From: an uncultured bacterium | GTDB lineage: Bacteria > Cyanobacteriota > Vampirovibrionia > Gastranaerophilales > Gastranaerophilaceae | NCBI GenBank assembly: GCA_949282215.1 | Contig: CASDPF010000008.1 | Location: forward strand, 116,240 to 180,239 | DNA length: 64,000 nucleotides | Reading direction: 5' to 3' | Translations under genes and position numbers: made by a program | Shown: positions 16,922 through 25,577 of the stretch, one piece after another | Numbering within the stretch: position 1 is the stretch's first letter | Layout: every line of letters starts with the position of its first letter | The notes under the pieces: generated by a model | Seen by the model: the letters and a program-made list of their open reading frames with translations, nothing else | Told to the model about the DNA's origin: nothing | Databases searched by the model: none

Positions 16922-18322
16922 ATGGAAATTAAAGTTTTAGACTCTGTTAAAGATACTCCTTGTGAAGTGCTTGTCATTAATAAATTTCAAGATGAGAAAA
17001 CTTCACAGGATCTTGCAAATACTTATGCTGTAGAAAAAGACGGTTTTGAAGGTAAATTCGGACAGACTTATCTTTTACATACGTTAGGCAAAATACCTGC
17101 TGATAAAATATTAGTTGTGGGTTTTGGTAAAAAAGAAGAGTTTGATGCAAATAAGATGCGTCTTGCCGTATCAAAAGCCGTGAAAAAACTCCAACAAATT
17201 CATGCAAAAAATGCGTGTTTTGATTTCGATGTAAATTGTGACTATGGTAAATCAGCTGCAATTGGAGCTTTAATTGCTGATTATGCATTTGATAAGTATA
17301 AAACTGAAAAAGCTCCTAGAGTTGAAGAAATTACGTTTGCAAAATTTTCTGAAAAAGATGTAAAAGAAGGAATTATCTTTGGTGAAGCGATGAAATTTAC
17401 CAGAGATTTGGCAAATGAACCTGCTGAGTATGCTACGCCAACAAAACTTGCAGAAATCGCGTCAAATCTTGATGGTATTACTACAAAAGTTTATGATAAA
17501 GAAGAAATTGAAAGAATGGGTATGGGAGCATATCTTGCTGTAGGTAAAGGCAGTGCTCAGGCTCCTAAATTTATTCATATGAAATATTGCGGTAAAAATC
17601 CTAAGAAAAAACTTGCAATAATCGGTAAAGGAATTTGTTTTGACAGTGGCGGATTGGATATAAAACCTGCTTCATCAATGCTTACGATGCGTGATGATAT
17701 GTCAGGTGCAGCTTGCGTATTGGGTGTAATGAGAGCCTTAAGCTCATTAGAACCTGATATTGAAGTTCATGGTATCATTGCTGCTTGTGAAAATATGCCA
17801 TCAGGTAAATCTTATAAGCCCGGTGATATTTTAAGAGCTAAGAACGGTAAGACTATCGAAGTTGATAATACTGATGCTGAAGGCAGATTAACCCTTGCTG
17901 ATGCCTTATGCTATGCTTGTGAGCTTGGAGTAGATGAAGTAATTGATATTGCGACACTTACAGGAGCTTGTGTCGTTGCTCTTGGAACTAATGTTTCAGG
18001 AATTATGGGGAACGATGAGGATTTGATTTCTACTTTAATAAGAGTTGCAGAAAGCAGCGGTGAAAAGTTCTGGGAATTACCAATGTTCCCTGAATACAAA
18101 GACAGCCTAAAATCAGATATTGCAGATATGAAAAATACAGGTTCACGTCAGGGCGGGGCATCTATAGCAGGTGTATTCCTCAAAGAATTTGTTGACGGAC
18201 CTAAATGGGCTCATATTGATATTGCCGGAACTGCATTTCTGGAAAAATCTCAGGGTGAGTTTATTTCAGGCTCAACAGGTGCCGGTGTAAGAACACTTTT
18301 GAATTATATTAAAGGTATATAG
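16922..18322 (+). CDS. pepA: leucyl aminopeptidase (M17)
   Basis: 466 residues. The M17 signature NTDAEGRL is near residue 317 and the metal-ligand region GKGICFDSGGLDIKP near 235 with DDMSGAACVLG after it. A cytosolic, two-metal, hexameric exopeptidase that removes N-terminal residues; some relatives also bind DNA, which cannot be judged here. AAGGAGAG precedes the ATG. Single gene ending in a strong terminator. Confidence 0.95.
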   Translation: MEIKVLDSVKDTPCEVLVINKFQDEKTSQDLANTYAVEKDGFEGKFGQTYLLHTLGKIPADKILVVGFGKKEEFDANKMRLAVSKAVKKLQQIHAKNACFDFDVNCDYGKSAAIGALIADYAFDKYKTEKAPRVEEITFAKFSEKDVKEGIIFGEAMKFTRDLANEPAEYATPTKLAEIASNLDGITTKVYDKEEIERMGMGAYLAVGKGSAQAPKFIHMKYCGKNPKKKLAIIGKGICFDSGGLDIKPASSMLTMRDDMSGAACVLGVMRALSSLEPDIEVHGIIAACENMPSGKSYKPGDILRAKNGKTIEVDNTDAEGRLTLADALCYACELGVDEVIDIATLTGACVVALGTNVSGIMGNDEDLISTLIRVAESSGEKFWELPMFPEYKDSLKSDIADMKNTGSRQGGASIAGVFLKEFVDGPKWAHIDIAGTAFLEKSQGEFISGSTGAGVRTLLNYIKGI

Positions 18323-18354
18323 ATATAATAATAAAAAGAAATAGAATATATGAT

Positions 18355-18379
18355 AAAGCGGGATTTATATTCCCGCTTT
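18355..18379 (+). terminator. intrinsic terminator of pepA
   Basis: AAAGCGGGA (18355-18363) pairs with TCCCGCTTT (18371-18379), followed by ATTTTTATTTT. Confidence 0.85.
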
Positions 18380-18383
18380 ATTT

Positions 18384-18602
18384 TTATTTTATGTCAATAT
18401 TTTTAGTAAATTTATTTTCTGTAGTGATATAAGTAATTATTTTTTTTATAATACCATTCAAATCTTGGTCAATTCTTTTTACTATTGTTCCATTATCAAT
18501 TTGTTCCCGTATAATTTTTGTTTGGCGATTTTTAGATGCATAAGTTGTACAAGAAGTAATAAACCCCCTTGAGCTGGGCCAGCAAATTTTGTCTGTTCTC
18601 AT
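18384..18602 (-). CDS. small hypothetical protein
   Basis: 72 residues starting MRTDKICWPSSRGFITSCTT, chosen because AAAGGAG lies 6-7 nt before it; the frame is open to 18641 without a better site. A basic, Lys/Arg/Thr-rich protein with no recognised domain. It lies between the pepA terminator and the amidase gene, on the same strand as the latter. Confidence 0.5.
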   Translation of the reverse strand: MRTDKICWPSSRGFITSCTTYASKNRQTKIIREQIDNGTIVKRIDQDLNGIIKKIITYITTENKFTKNIDIK

Positions 18603-18689
18603 AAATAAACTCCTTTTTGTTTGATGTATATATTTAAACATTAAAATAATTTGTTAAAATTGTTTTGTAATAAAAATTTACTATACTTA

Positions 18690-20060
18690 TTAGTTTGTTA
18701 AATAATTTTCAATTCCGTTTGCTATTGCTTTAGCTGTTGTTTTTTGAAAATCTTTTTGACGCATTTTTGCATTATCAGATGGGTTAATTAAGTACCCTAT
18801 TTCTATCAGAATACTTAGTGCATTTGTATTTCTTACGACAGCAAAGCTTTTTTGGTGAACTTTATCGTTATTCATCCCTAGTTCAGTAACCATTTTAGTT
18901 AAAATTGACTCTGCAAGTGACTTTGCCTGTGGGTAATAATAGTAGATACTTGTTCCGCTTCTTTTATTAGGATCTTGTCCGTCAGGAAGAGCATTACCAT
19001 GAAGGCTTATGAATATAAAAGCGTTTTCCTCGTTTGCCTTTTCTATTCTATCCTTTAATTCTATTGTAGAGTCAGAGGTTCTTGTCATAAAAACCTCAGC
19101 TCCTCTTTTTTTCAATTCATCTTCTAACTGTTTTGCAAAAGCAAGGTTTAAATCTTTTTCATTATCTCTCAGACATCCGATTGCACCGATTTCATTTCCG
19201 CCATGTCCTGCATCAATGGCAATTTTTAGTCCTTTTAGAGGTTTTGAGTTATCTACAAAAATCGGTTTTCTTACTTTTACAATTAAATCTGTTCCGCTAA
19301 AACGTGCTGAATATCCGTTTATTTTCCCCTGTTTAGGAGATTTTGCAAGCGGTAACTTCATAATATATGTATTTTCCGGCTGTTCTGCTATGTTAAAAAT
19401 TTTTATTAAGAAAGGGTCATTTTCTACTAATTCATAGGGGGTCATCTGGCTTAAATGAAATACAAAAATGTAAAATTCATTTGTGTCTATATAGTCATAA
19501 CCTTTTAATTCTGCAAGAGAATTCCCGTTATCAACTAATTTAATATTACTTTTATCAATCCAACCTGTCTTATTTGAGCCTAAAATAACTCTGTAAAAAT
19601 TTCCCTGCTCACCGTCAATTACGACAGGAATGTTTTTTTGTAAATGTGAAATTCTATTTATTCCATCATTGACAGGAGTTAATCTCAAGGGTGTGTTCTC
19701 ATTTATAATGACAGCATATCGCATATTGTCATATTCTTTGAAATTCTGTGTTTGTGTAATGTCGGATTTTTGTTTAATTTCCGGTCTGGTTATTGTGAAG
19801 TTTAGCTGTTCGTTTCCTGATTTAATATTAAAATTGTTGCCTCCGACCGTAAGCGGTACTACATAAGCAAAGCCGCCTGAAGGATGAATTTGTACAGGCT
19901 GTCCGTTGATGGTTAGTTTCTTTTTCGGGTCGGATGAGCCTATAAAAAATGTTGAGGTTGCATTGATTGTAACTGTTTTGCATTTCGGATATACAATGTC
20001 TAATGCAAATGCAGTTTGAGCTAATGTTGTTAATATTAAAGCCAGAATAATTCTTTTCAT
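18690..20060 (-). CDS. periplasmic N-acetylmuramoyl-L-alanine amidase (Amidase_3) with SH3 domain
   Basis: 456 residues. Signal peptide MKRIILALILTTLAQTAFA, a beta-rich N-terminal domain, a bacterial SH3-like segment near 115-165 (YAVIINENTPLRLTP..., GWIDKSNIKLV), then Amidase_3 from about 278: IDAGHGG (zinc His), SLHGNALP (second His) and ILIEIGYLINP (catalytic Glu). It cuts the amide between MurNAc and the stem peptide during cell separation. Divergent from the ftsI-murE unit, a fitting context. Confidence 0.93.
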   Translation of the reverse strand: MKRIILALILTTLAQTAFALDIVYPKCKTVTINATSTFFIGSSDPKKKLTINGQPVQIHPSGGFAYVVPLTVGGNNFNIKSGNEQLNFTITRPEIKQKSDITQTQNFKEYDNMRYAVIINENTPLRLTPVNDGINRISHLQKNIPVVIDGEQGNFYRVILGSNKTGWIDKSNIKLVDNGNSLAELKGYDYIDTNEFYIFVFHLSQMTPYELVENDPFLIKIFNIAEQPENTYIMKLPLAKSPKQGKINGYSARFSGTDLIVKVRKPIFVDNSKPLKGLKIAIDAGHGGNEIGAIGCLRDNEKDLNLAFAKQLEDELKKRGAEVFMTRTSDSTIELKDRIEKANEENAFIFISLHGNALPDGQDPNKRSGTSIYYYYPQAKSLAESILTKMVTELGMNNDKVHQKSFAVVRNTNALSILIEIGYLINPSDNAKMRQKDFQKTTAKAIANGIENYLTN

Positions 20061-20175
20061 AATAAATATATTATAACGATATTTACCGACAAAACCAAAA
20101 GTAAATATTAGTTAATATTTAATTCTTTTAATGATTACTTGTGCTAGAATTCTAATTATCAGGGAGATGTGAAAA

Positions 20176-21924
20176 TTGAGAGATAGACGTGCCGAAAAAG
20201 CAGTTGATAAAAGGCAGAGAAGTTTTGACAGGATATTAAGCTGGTTGTATATTTTATTTATCCTGTTTGCTGTTGCATTAATAATTCACTTATTTTTTAT
20301 ACAGGTAATAGATATAAAAAAATATCGGGTAAAGGCAAGAAATCAACGTGCAGGGCAAAATTTTGCAGTACGCGGCGATATTTATGACAGAACCGGTCTG
20401 AAGCTTGCAACGGATAAGGTTTTTTATAACGTTTTTGCAAGACGTGCTGACTATGATGAGGATGAATCTTCACCTGAAGTTATTGCAAAAAAACTTGCTC
20501 CTATTTTAAAAATGTCAAAAGAAGAATTGCTGAAAAAACTGAATAGTCCAAATCAGATTATAGCTGTGAAAAAAGATATAGACCGAAATACCGCAAAAGA
20601 AATTGCAAAGCTTCATTTGCGTGCAATAAGTCTTGATAAGAAAAATACAAGAGAATATCCTCAAGGCACATTAGCTGCTCATATTCTAGGGTATTATAAC
20701 TTTGATGCTGATATTGCAAACGGAGTTGAATATACTCAAAAAGATAAGTTAGAACACGTTGAAAACGAAGTAAAATTTCAAAGAACTCAAAAAGGCAAAA
20801 TAATATATGATTTTATGACAGACCCTGTGGCGACAGCTACAAATCCGAAAGGTCAGGATGTAACTTTAACTATTGATGCCGCGATTCAGCATATATGTGA
20901 AAAAGAACTTGAAAAAATGGTTAAAGAAAAAGAAGCTCTTCGGGGGACTGTGCTTGTTATGAATCCTAAAAACGGCGAAATTTTAGCTTACGCCGTATAT
21001 CCTAATTATGATCCTAATAATTTTAGAAATGCATCTCCTGACTTGATAAAAAACTGGACTTTAACTGATGTGTTCCCGCCCGGTTCAACATTTAAAATAG
21101 TTACGGTTGCAAGTGCCATGGAGTTGGGAAAAATTAATGAACATTCAACGGTTTTAGATACTGGGAAGACAACCATAGGCAAGTGGGAAATTAAAAACTA
21201 CGATTATGACGTACATCCATATCCCGGTAATATTTCACTTGAATACTTGTTTGAGCATTCAAGTAATATCGGCTCGATTAATATAGCTAAAACAATGACT
21301 CCGAAAGAGTTTTATGATATGCTCAAAAAATTCGGGTTCGGCTCAAAAACCGGTATTGACTTACCGGGAGAATCTGTGGGGCTTTTGCCGTATTATGGTA
21401 ATTGGGATCAGGGAATTCATGCAACTATGTCTTATGGTTATGGAACCTCTGTTACTGCGATGCAAATGATTTCAGCAGTCCAAGCGTTAGCAAATAACGG
21501 GGTTAAAGTAACCCCTCATGTTGTAAAATATTCACTGGAAGAAGAAGCCCTAAAAGTTCAAAGAGTACAGGTTATCTCACCTGAAACAGCACATTCAATA
21601 ACAAGACTTTTAGCTGCCAGTGTAAATAACGGACGTTCTGTAATTAAGATGGATAAATATAATGTTGCTGCAAAAACAGGTACATCAAGAAAACCGAAAG
21701 AAAATTCTTCAGGTTATACTCCGTATATGTACACATCAACTATCGGATATTTGCCTGCTTCAGACCCGCAGGTGCTTGTATATGTAATGGTTGATAGTGC
21801 CAAAGTTGGTGCTATTTGGGGTAATACTGTTGCAGGCCCTGTATTTCATGAGGTTACGACACAAATTGCAAGAATTTTAAATTTAAAACCCGATAAAGTA
21901 TCGGTTTCAAAAAAGAATAGTTAA
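20176..21924 (+). CDS. ftsI: class B penicillin-binding protein (FtsI/PBP2-like transpeptidase)
   Basis: 582 residues from a TTG start preceded by AGGGAGATG. One N-terminal membrane helix (ILSWLYILFILFAVALIIHLFF), a dimerisation domain with RGDIYDRTG near 75, then the transpeptidase: PGSTFK (nucleophile Ser) near 300, SSN near 361 and KTGTS near 499. It cross-links septal or elongation peptidoglycan. The FtsI rather than MrdA assignment rests on murE following at 18 bp. Confidence 0.9.
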   Translation: MRDRRAEKAVDKRQRSFDRILSWLYILFILFAVALIIHLFFIQVIDIKKYRVKARNQRAGQNFAVRGDIYDRTGLKLATDKVFYNVFARRADYDEDESSPEVIAKKLAPILKMSKEELLKKLNSPNQIIAVKKDIDRNTAKEIAKLHLRAISLDKKNTREYPQGTLAAHILGYYNFDADIANGVEYTQKDKLEHVENEVKFQRTQKGKIIYDFMTDPVATATNPKGQDVTLTIDAAIQHICEKELEKMVKEKEALRGTVLVMNPKNGEILAYAVYPNYDPNNFRNASPDLIKNWTLTDVFPPGSTFKIVTVASAMELGKINEHSTVLDTGKTTIGKWEIKNYDYDVHPYPGNISLEYLFEHSSNIGSINIAKTMTPKEFYDMLKKFGFGSKTGIDLPGESVGLLPYYGNWDQGIHATMSYGYGTSVTAMQMISAVQALANNGVKVTPHVVKYSLEEEALKVQRVQVISPETAHSITRLLAASVNNGRSVIKMDKYNVAAKTGTSRKPKENSSGYTPYMYTSTIGYLPASDPQVLVYVMVDSAKVGAIWGNTVAGPVFHEVTTQIARILNLKPDKVSVSKKNS

Positions 21925-21942
21925 TTAAGGAGATATTATATA

Positions 21943-23421
21943 ATGAAATTAGATGAATTGATTGAACATTTAGACTACAAAGATTTGATTAATTTTAAAA
22001 ATGTAGAAATTTCAGGGATTTCTTATAATTCAAAAACAACCAAAAAGGGTGATATTTTTGTTTGCTTGACTGGTGAATATACAGACGGGCATGAATACGC
22101 TAAAAATGCTATTGAAAACGGAGCTGCAGCATTGTTGGTTGAAAGAAAAGTAGATGTAGATAAGAAAATTCCTCAAGTTGTAGTATCTTCAACTCGTCAT
22201 AAAATTGCCGATATTGCAGACAGATTTTATTCTAGTCCGTCACGTGGAATTAATTTAATCGGAATTACTGGTACAAACGGTAAGACTACAGTTACTCATT
22301 TAATCCAAAAAATATTTGAAGAAAACGGTGAAAAATGTGCTTTAATCGGGACTTTAGGTTATAAACTTGCTTCAAACGGGGAATATAGAGATGCAAAACA
22401 CACAACCCCTCAGGCTCCTGAGTTACAAGCAACATTAAGGATGATTAAAGATGTTGAGAAGATTGATAACGTTGTAATGGAAGTAAGTTCTCACGCATTA
22501 GAACAAAACAGAGTCGGCGGGTGTTGTTTTAACGGTGCGGTATTAACTAATTTGACTCAGGATCATCTTGATTATCATATTACAATGGATAATTACTTTG
22601 ATGCAAAAGCTTTACTCTTTAAAAGTTTGAAAGAAGATGATTTTGCCGTAATTAATGCTGATGATAATTATGCTGAAAGATTTTTAAAAGCTGTTCCTGA
22701 GGGTGTAAGGAAATATACTTACGGTGTAAAAAAATCTGCTGATGTTATGGCAAAAAATATTGAATTTTCATTGAATGGTGCAGAGTTTACTCTCGTAACA
22801 AAAAACGGAGAATACCCTGTAAATCTTCATATGAACGGAATGTTCAGCGTATATAATGTCCTTGCAGCAATCACTGCGTCTTTAGCTATGGGAATTGAAT
22901 TATCTGTTGCGTTGAAAGCCTTAGAAAATGTAAAAGGTGTTGCAGGAAGATTTGAAGTCGTTGCTAAAAAGCCTCTTGTAATCGTAGATTACGCCCATAC
23001 TCCTGACGGGCTAGAAAATGTATTAAACTCGGCAAGAGAAATTACGCCAAAGGATGGTAAATTAATTTGTCTGTTTGGCTGCGGCGGTGACAGAGATGCT
23101 ACAAAACGTCCAAAAATGGGTGCTATTGCAGAAAAAATTGCAGATAAAATAGTAATCACCAGCGATAACCCTAGAAGTGAAGATCCGCAGACGATTATTA
23201 CAGATATTATAGCTGGTTTGAAATCTACAAATCCTGAAAGAGTTACTGTTGAACCTGATAGAGGTCATGCTATTGCACTTTTAAAAACTCTGGCTGGAAA
23301 CAATGATGTTGTAGTGATTGCAGGTAAAGGCCATGAGGATTATCAAATTCTAAAAGATCGTACAATTCATTTTGATGATAGAGAAGAAGCAATAAAGGTT
23401 TTTGAAGGAAGTGTAATATAG
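21943..23421 (+). CDS. murE: UDP-MurNAc-tripeptide ligase MurE, diaminopimelate type
   Basis: 492 residues. The Mur ligase P-loop GITGTNGKTT is near 106, and the amino-acid selectivity motif DNPRSEDP near 407 is the form that selects meso-diaminopimelate rather than lysine, so a Gram-negative type wall is expected. KGHEDYQ lies near the C-terminus. Cytoplasmic; adds residue three of the stem peptide. Preceded by AAGGAG and in operon with ftsI. Confidence 0.96.
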   Translation: MKLDELIEHLDYKDLINFKNVEISGISYNSKTTKKGDIFVCLTGEYTDGHEYAKNAIENGAAALLVERKVDVDKKIPQVVVSSTRHKIADIADRFYSSPSRGINLIGITGTNGKTTVTHLIQKIFEENGEKCALIGTLGYKLASNGEYRDAKHTTPQAPELQATLRMIKDVEKIDNVVMEVSSHALEQNRVGGCCFNGAVLTNLTQDHLDYHITMDNYFDAKALLFKSLKEDDFAVINADDNYAERFLKAVPEGVRKYTYGVKKSADVMAKNIEFSLNGAEFTLVTKNGEYPVNLHMNGMFSVYNVLAAITASLAMGIELSVALKALENVKGVAGRFEVVAKKPLVIVDYAHTPDGLENVLNSAREITPKDGKLICLFGCGGDRDATKRPKMGAIAEKIADKIVITSDNPRSEDPQTIITDIIAGLKSTNPERVTVEPDRGHAIALLKTLAGNNDVVVIAGKGHEDYQILKDRTIHFDDREEAIKVFEGSVI

Positions 23422-23506
23422 CGGATTTCGAGCTGAGGGCGAAACGACAGTACGCAGGTGAATGCTGTGTCGGCCCGTTAAATGCTGGCAACCAAGAGGG
23501 GATATT
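23421..23506 (+). other. structured intergenic element between murE and NagA-like gene
   Basis: Contains TTTCGAGC (23426-23433), a hairpin CGACAG...CTGTGTCG and CCGTTAAATGCTGGCAACCAAGA split across 23475-23497. The last block matches 8274-8296 at 19 of 23 positions. It is noticeably GC-richer than its surroundings. It could be a cis-regulatory RNA for the NagA-like gene or a dispersed repeat. Confidence 0.4.
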
Positions 23507-24412
23507 TTGAAAACGAAACTTTTAATTGAACAACATTTTCATGGGTGCTTTGGTGTGGACTTTAATAAAGCCTCTGTTGATGATGTCTTATTTCTGTCAA
23601 AAGAAATTTTAAAATACGGTATTGGAGGAATTTTCCCGACGCTTGTAACTGATAGTGTTGAGAATATTAAATCTGCTATTGCTGTTATAAAATCCGCTTC
23701 AGAAAAACAATCTGGTGATATGGCGAAAATTCTCGGAATTCATCTTGAGGGAATTTTTATTAACAAAAAGAAAAAAGGAATTCATAATCCTACACATTTT
23801 TTAAAGCCAAATGTTGATAATTACAGATTAGTAGAGGATGATTTTATAAAAATAGTTACTCTTGCACCTGAACTGGATGACGGGTTGGTTGATTATCTGG
23901 TTTCTAAAGGAGTAAAAGTCCAAGCAGGTCATTGCATTGGTGGTGATTTGGCTAATTGTACAGGTACAACGCATACATTCAATGCAATGGAAGGTGTCTC
24001 TCATAGAGAAAAATCCACTGCACTTTCAGCTTTGATAGATGATAATTTATATTCAGAAGTGATAGCTGATGGAGTGCATGTTTCAGATGATGCACTAAAA
24101 TTATTTTTTAAATGTAAGCCAGTAGATAAAGTAATTCTTGTAAGCGATTGCCTTCCTTGTACAAAGAGTAATTTAAAAGAATTTATATTCGCAGATGAAA
24201 CTGTTTATTATGATGGTAAAAAAGCAACTTCAAAAGAGGGTACTCTTGCCGGAAGTACGATGCTTTTGCCTGATATTATAAAACGTCTGAATTCTGTGGG
24301 GCTTTTTAATCCTCAATATATTGAAAATTCATATAATTACCATAACTTAGAAAAATTCGGTTCAATAGAGTGGGATGATGAGTGGAATATCATGAGTTTT
24401 TACCATGGATAA
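23507..24412 (+). CDS. nagA: NagA-like amidohydrolase, short form
   Basis: 301 residues from a TTG start with AGAGGGGA just before it; an ATG at 23462 is in frame but lies inside the structured element. Motifs: IEQHFHG (N-terminal metal site) near 7, HLEG near 79, GHCIGGD near 141, HTFNAM near 154, DGVHV near 184 and the catalytic SD near 213. N-acetylglucosamine-6-phosphate deacetylases are usually about 380 residues; this one lacks the N-terminal and C-terminal beta-sandwich strands. Sugar-phosphate recycling from peptidoglycan fits its place after murE. The 3' end overlaps the convergent pilin by 13 bp. Confidence 0.75.
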   Translation: MKTKLLIEQHFHGCFGVDFNKASVDDVLFLSKEILKYGIGGIFPTLVTDSVENIKSAIAVIKSASEKQSGDMAKILGIHLEGIFINKKKKGIHNPTHFLKPNVDNYRLVEDDFIKIVTLAPELDDGLVDYLVSKGVKVQAGHCIGGDLANCTGTTHTFNAMEGVSHREKSTALSALIDDNLYSEVIADGVHVSDDALKLFFKCKPVDKVILVSDCLPCTKSNLKEFIFADETVYYDGKKATSKEGTLAGSTMLLPDIIKRLNSVGLFNPQYIENSYNYHNLEKFGSIEWDDEWNIMSFYHG

Positions 24413-25092
24413 TCGTCTTTAATTTCCCATCCGTCAATCATAAGTAATGCTGTGCAGGCATGTCTGTAATCAGTATAATCATCATCATTGTTAGTTTTTG
24501 ACTTCTTGCAAGAAAATTTTAGACCATTTTCACCGGTATAACCTTGTAAAATTTCTTCTCTGGTCAAATCTGTTTTCCAGCCTGAAGGCATAAATTTACC
24601 AGTTAATGTGTTAAAGTAAAATATATCATTCCCCATTTTATTAGGTTTTTTGTATCCGTTTATATCTATTAATGCAAAGATTATACTAGAATGAACTGAT
24701 ATGGAAATAATAGTTCCGTTATTAGTTATGAAATTTGCACCAGAGGTTGAAATGCCATTGTTATCCCATAGGACATTCTTCATTCCTTCTTTAATAGGTC
24801 TTAGATTTTTAAAATATGGTTGTAGGTATTTGTTTCCGAAAGCTAAATTGATTTCATAAGTAGTGTTTGCATCCGAGTTAATATCCCAATTTTTAAATTC
24901 TCCATAGTCAACTTCCGCACGTTTTATAGTTTGAATCATTTCCGTATATACTTTTTTAACTGCAACTGCAGTTTGCATTTTTTTATATTTGTCAATTATT
25001 GTTGGCAGTGTCATTGCTGCAACTATCCCGATAATGCCGAGAGTAATTAGTACTTCAGCTAATGTGAAACCCTTATGTCTTGATGTATACAT
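24400..25092 (-). CDS. pseudopilin-like protein (prepilin N-terminus)
   Basis: 230 residues starting MYTSRHKGFTLAEVLITLGI, chosen over a TTG at 25107 because GCGAGGATT lies just before it. Cleavable leader with Gly|Phe and Glu5. The body carries IDINGYKKPNKMGNDIFYF and paired Cys near the end. Divergent from the XRE regulator at 25230. Best seen as one of a set of alternative pilus subunits. Confidence 0.82.
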   Translation of the reverse strand: MYTSRHKGFTLAEVLITLGIIGIVAAMTLPTIIDKYKKMQTAVAVKKVYTEMIQTIKRAEVDYGEFKNWDINSDANTTYEINLAFGNKYLQPYFKNLRPIKEGMKNVLWDNNGISTSGANFITNNGTIISISVHSSIIFALIDINGYKKPNKMGNDIFYFNTLTGKFMPSGWKTDLTREEILQGYTGENGLKFSCKKSKTNNDDDYTDYRHACTALLMIDGWEIKDDYPW

Positions 25093-25127
25093 TATAAATC
25101 CTCGCAAAATATATACTTCTCATTAAT

Positions 25128-25155
25128 ATTATAACTTGTTTAATAGATATGTCAA
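25128..25155 (-). promoter_or_regulatory. consensus promoter of the 24400 pilin
   Basis: Minus strand TTGACA (25150-25155), 16-bp spacer, TATAAT (25128-25133): both hexamers perfect. Such strength normally calls for a repressor, and the divergent HTH gene is adjacent. Confidence 0.75.
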
Positions 25156-25229
25156 TATAAAATATTGTGTTTACGCTATACAAATTATATTCATCTGTCG
25201 TTATGCTTAATAAAAATAAAGGGTTAGAA

Positions 25230-25550
25230 ATGGATAATGACAAGTTACTTATAGGGAAAAAAATAAAAGAAATAAGAAAGAAAAATAATCTTACTCAGGA
25301 GAATTTTTGTGAACAAATAGGGATAGAACCGTCATCCTTGAGTAATATTGAAAATGGTAAGAGTTTTCCCTCTATGCAGACGGTGCTTAGGATTATGGAA
25401 AAGCTTGGTGCAAAACCTGTTGATTTTTTCGATTTTGAGTATTTAAAAGATGAAAAAGCTCTTGAAGTTGAAATGTTCGATATTATAAAAAATCTACCTT
25501 ATGATAAAAAACAGATTATTTATAGAATAATAAAGCAGTTTGATATATAA
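25230..25550 (+). CDS. XRE-family HTH regulator, paired with pilin
   Basis: 106 residues from MDNDKLLIGKKIKE; AAAGGG precedes this ATG at good spacing, unlike upstream starts to 25167. The N-terminal HTH reads NNLTQENFCEQIGIEPSSLSNIENGKSFPSMQTVLRIMEKLG. A short C-terminal helix region (EVEMFDIIKNLPYDKKQIIYRIIKQF) may dimerise. Divergent from the 24400 pilin. Confidence 0.85.
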   Translation: MDNDKLLIGKKIKEIRKKNNLTQENFCEQIGIEPSSLSNIENGKSFPSMQTVLRIMEKLGAKPVDFFDFEYLKDEKALEVEMFDIIKNLPYDKKQIIYRIIKQFDI

Positions 25551-25577
25551 TCTCTATAAAAGTAGAGGTTTTGTGAA

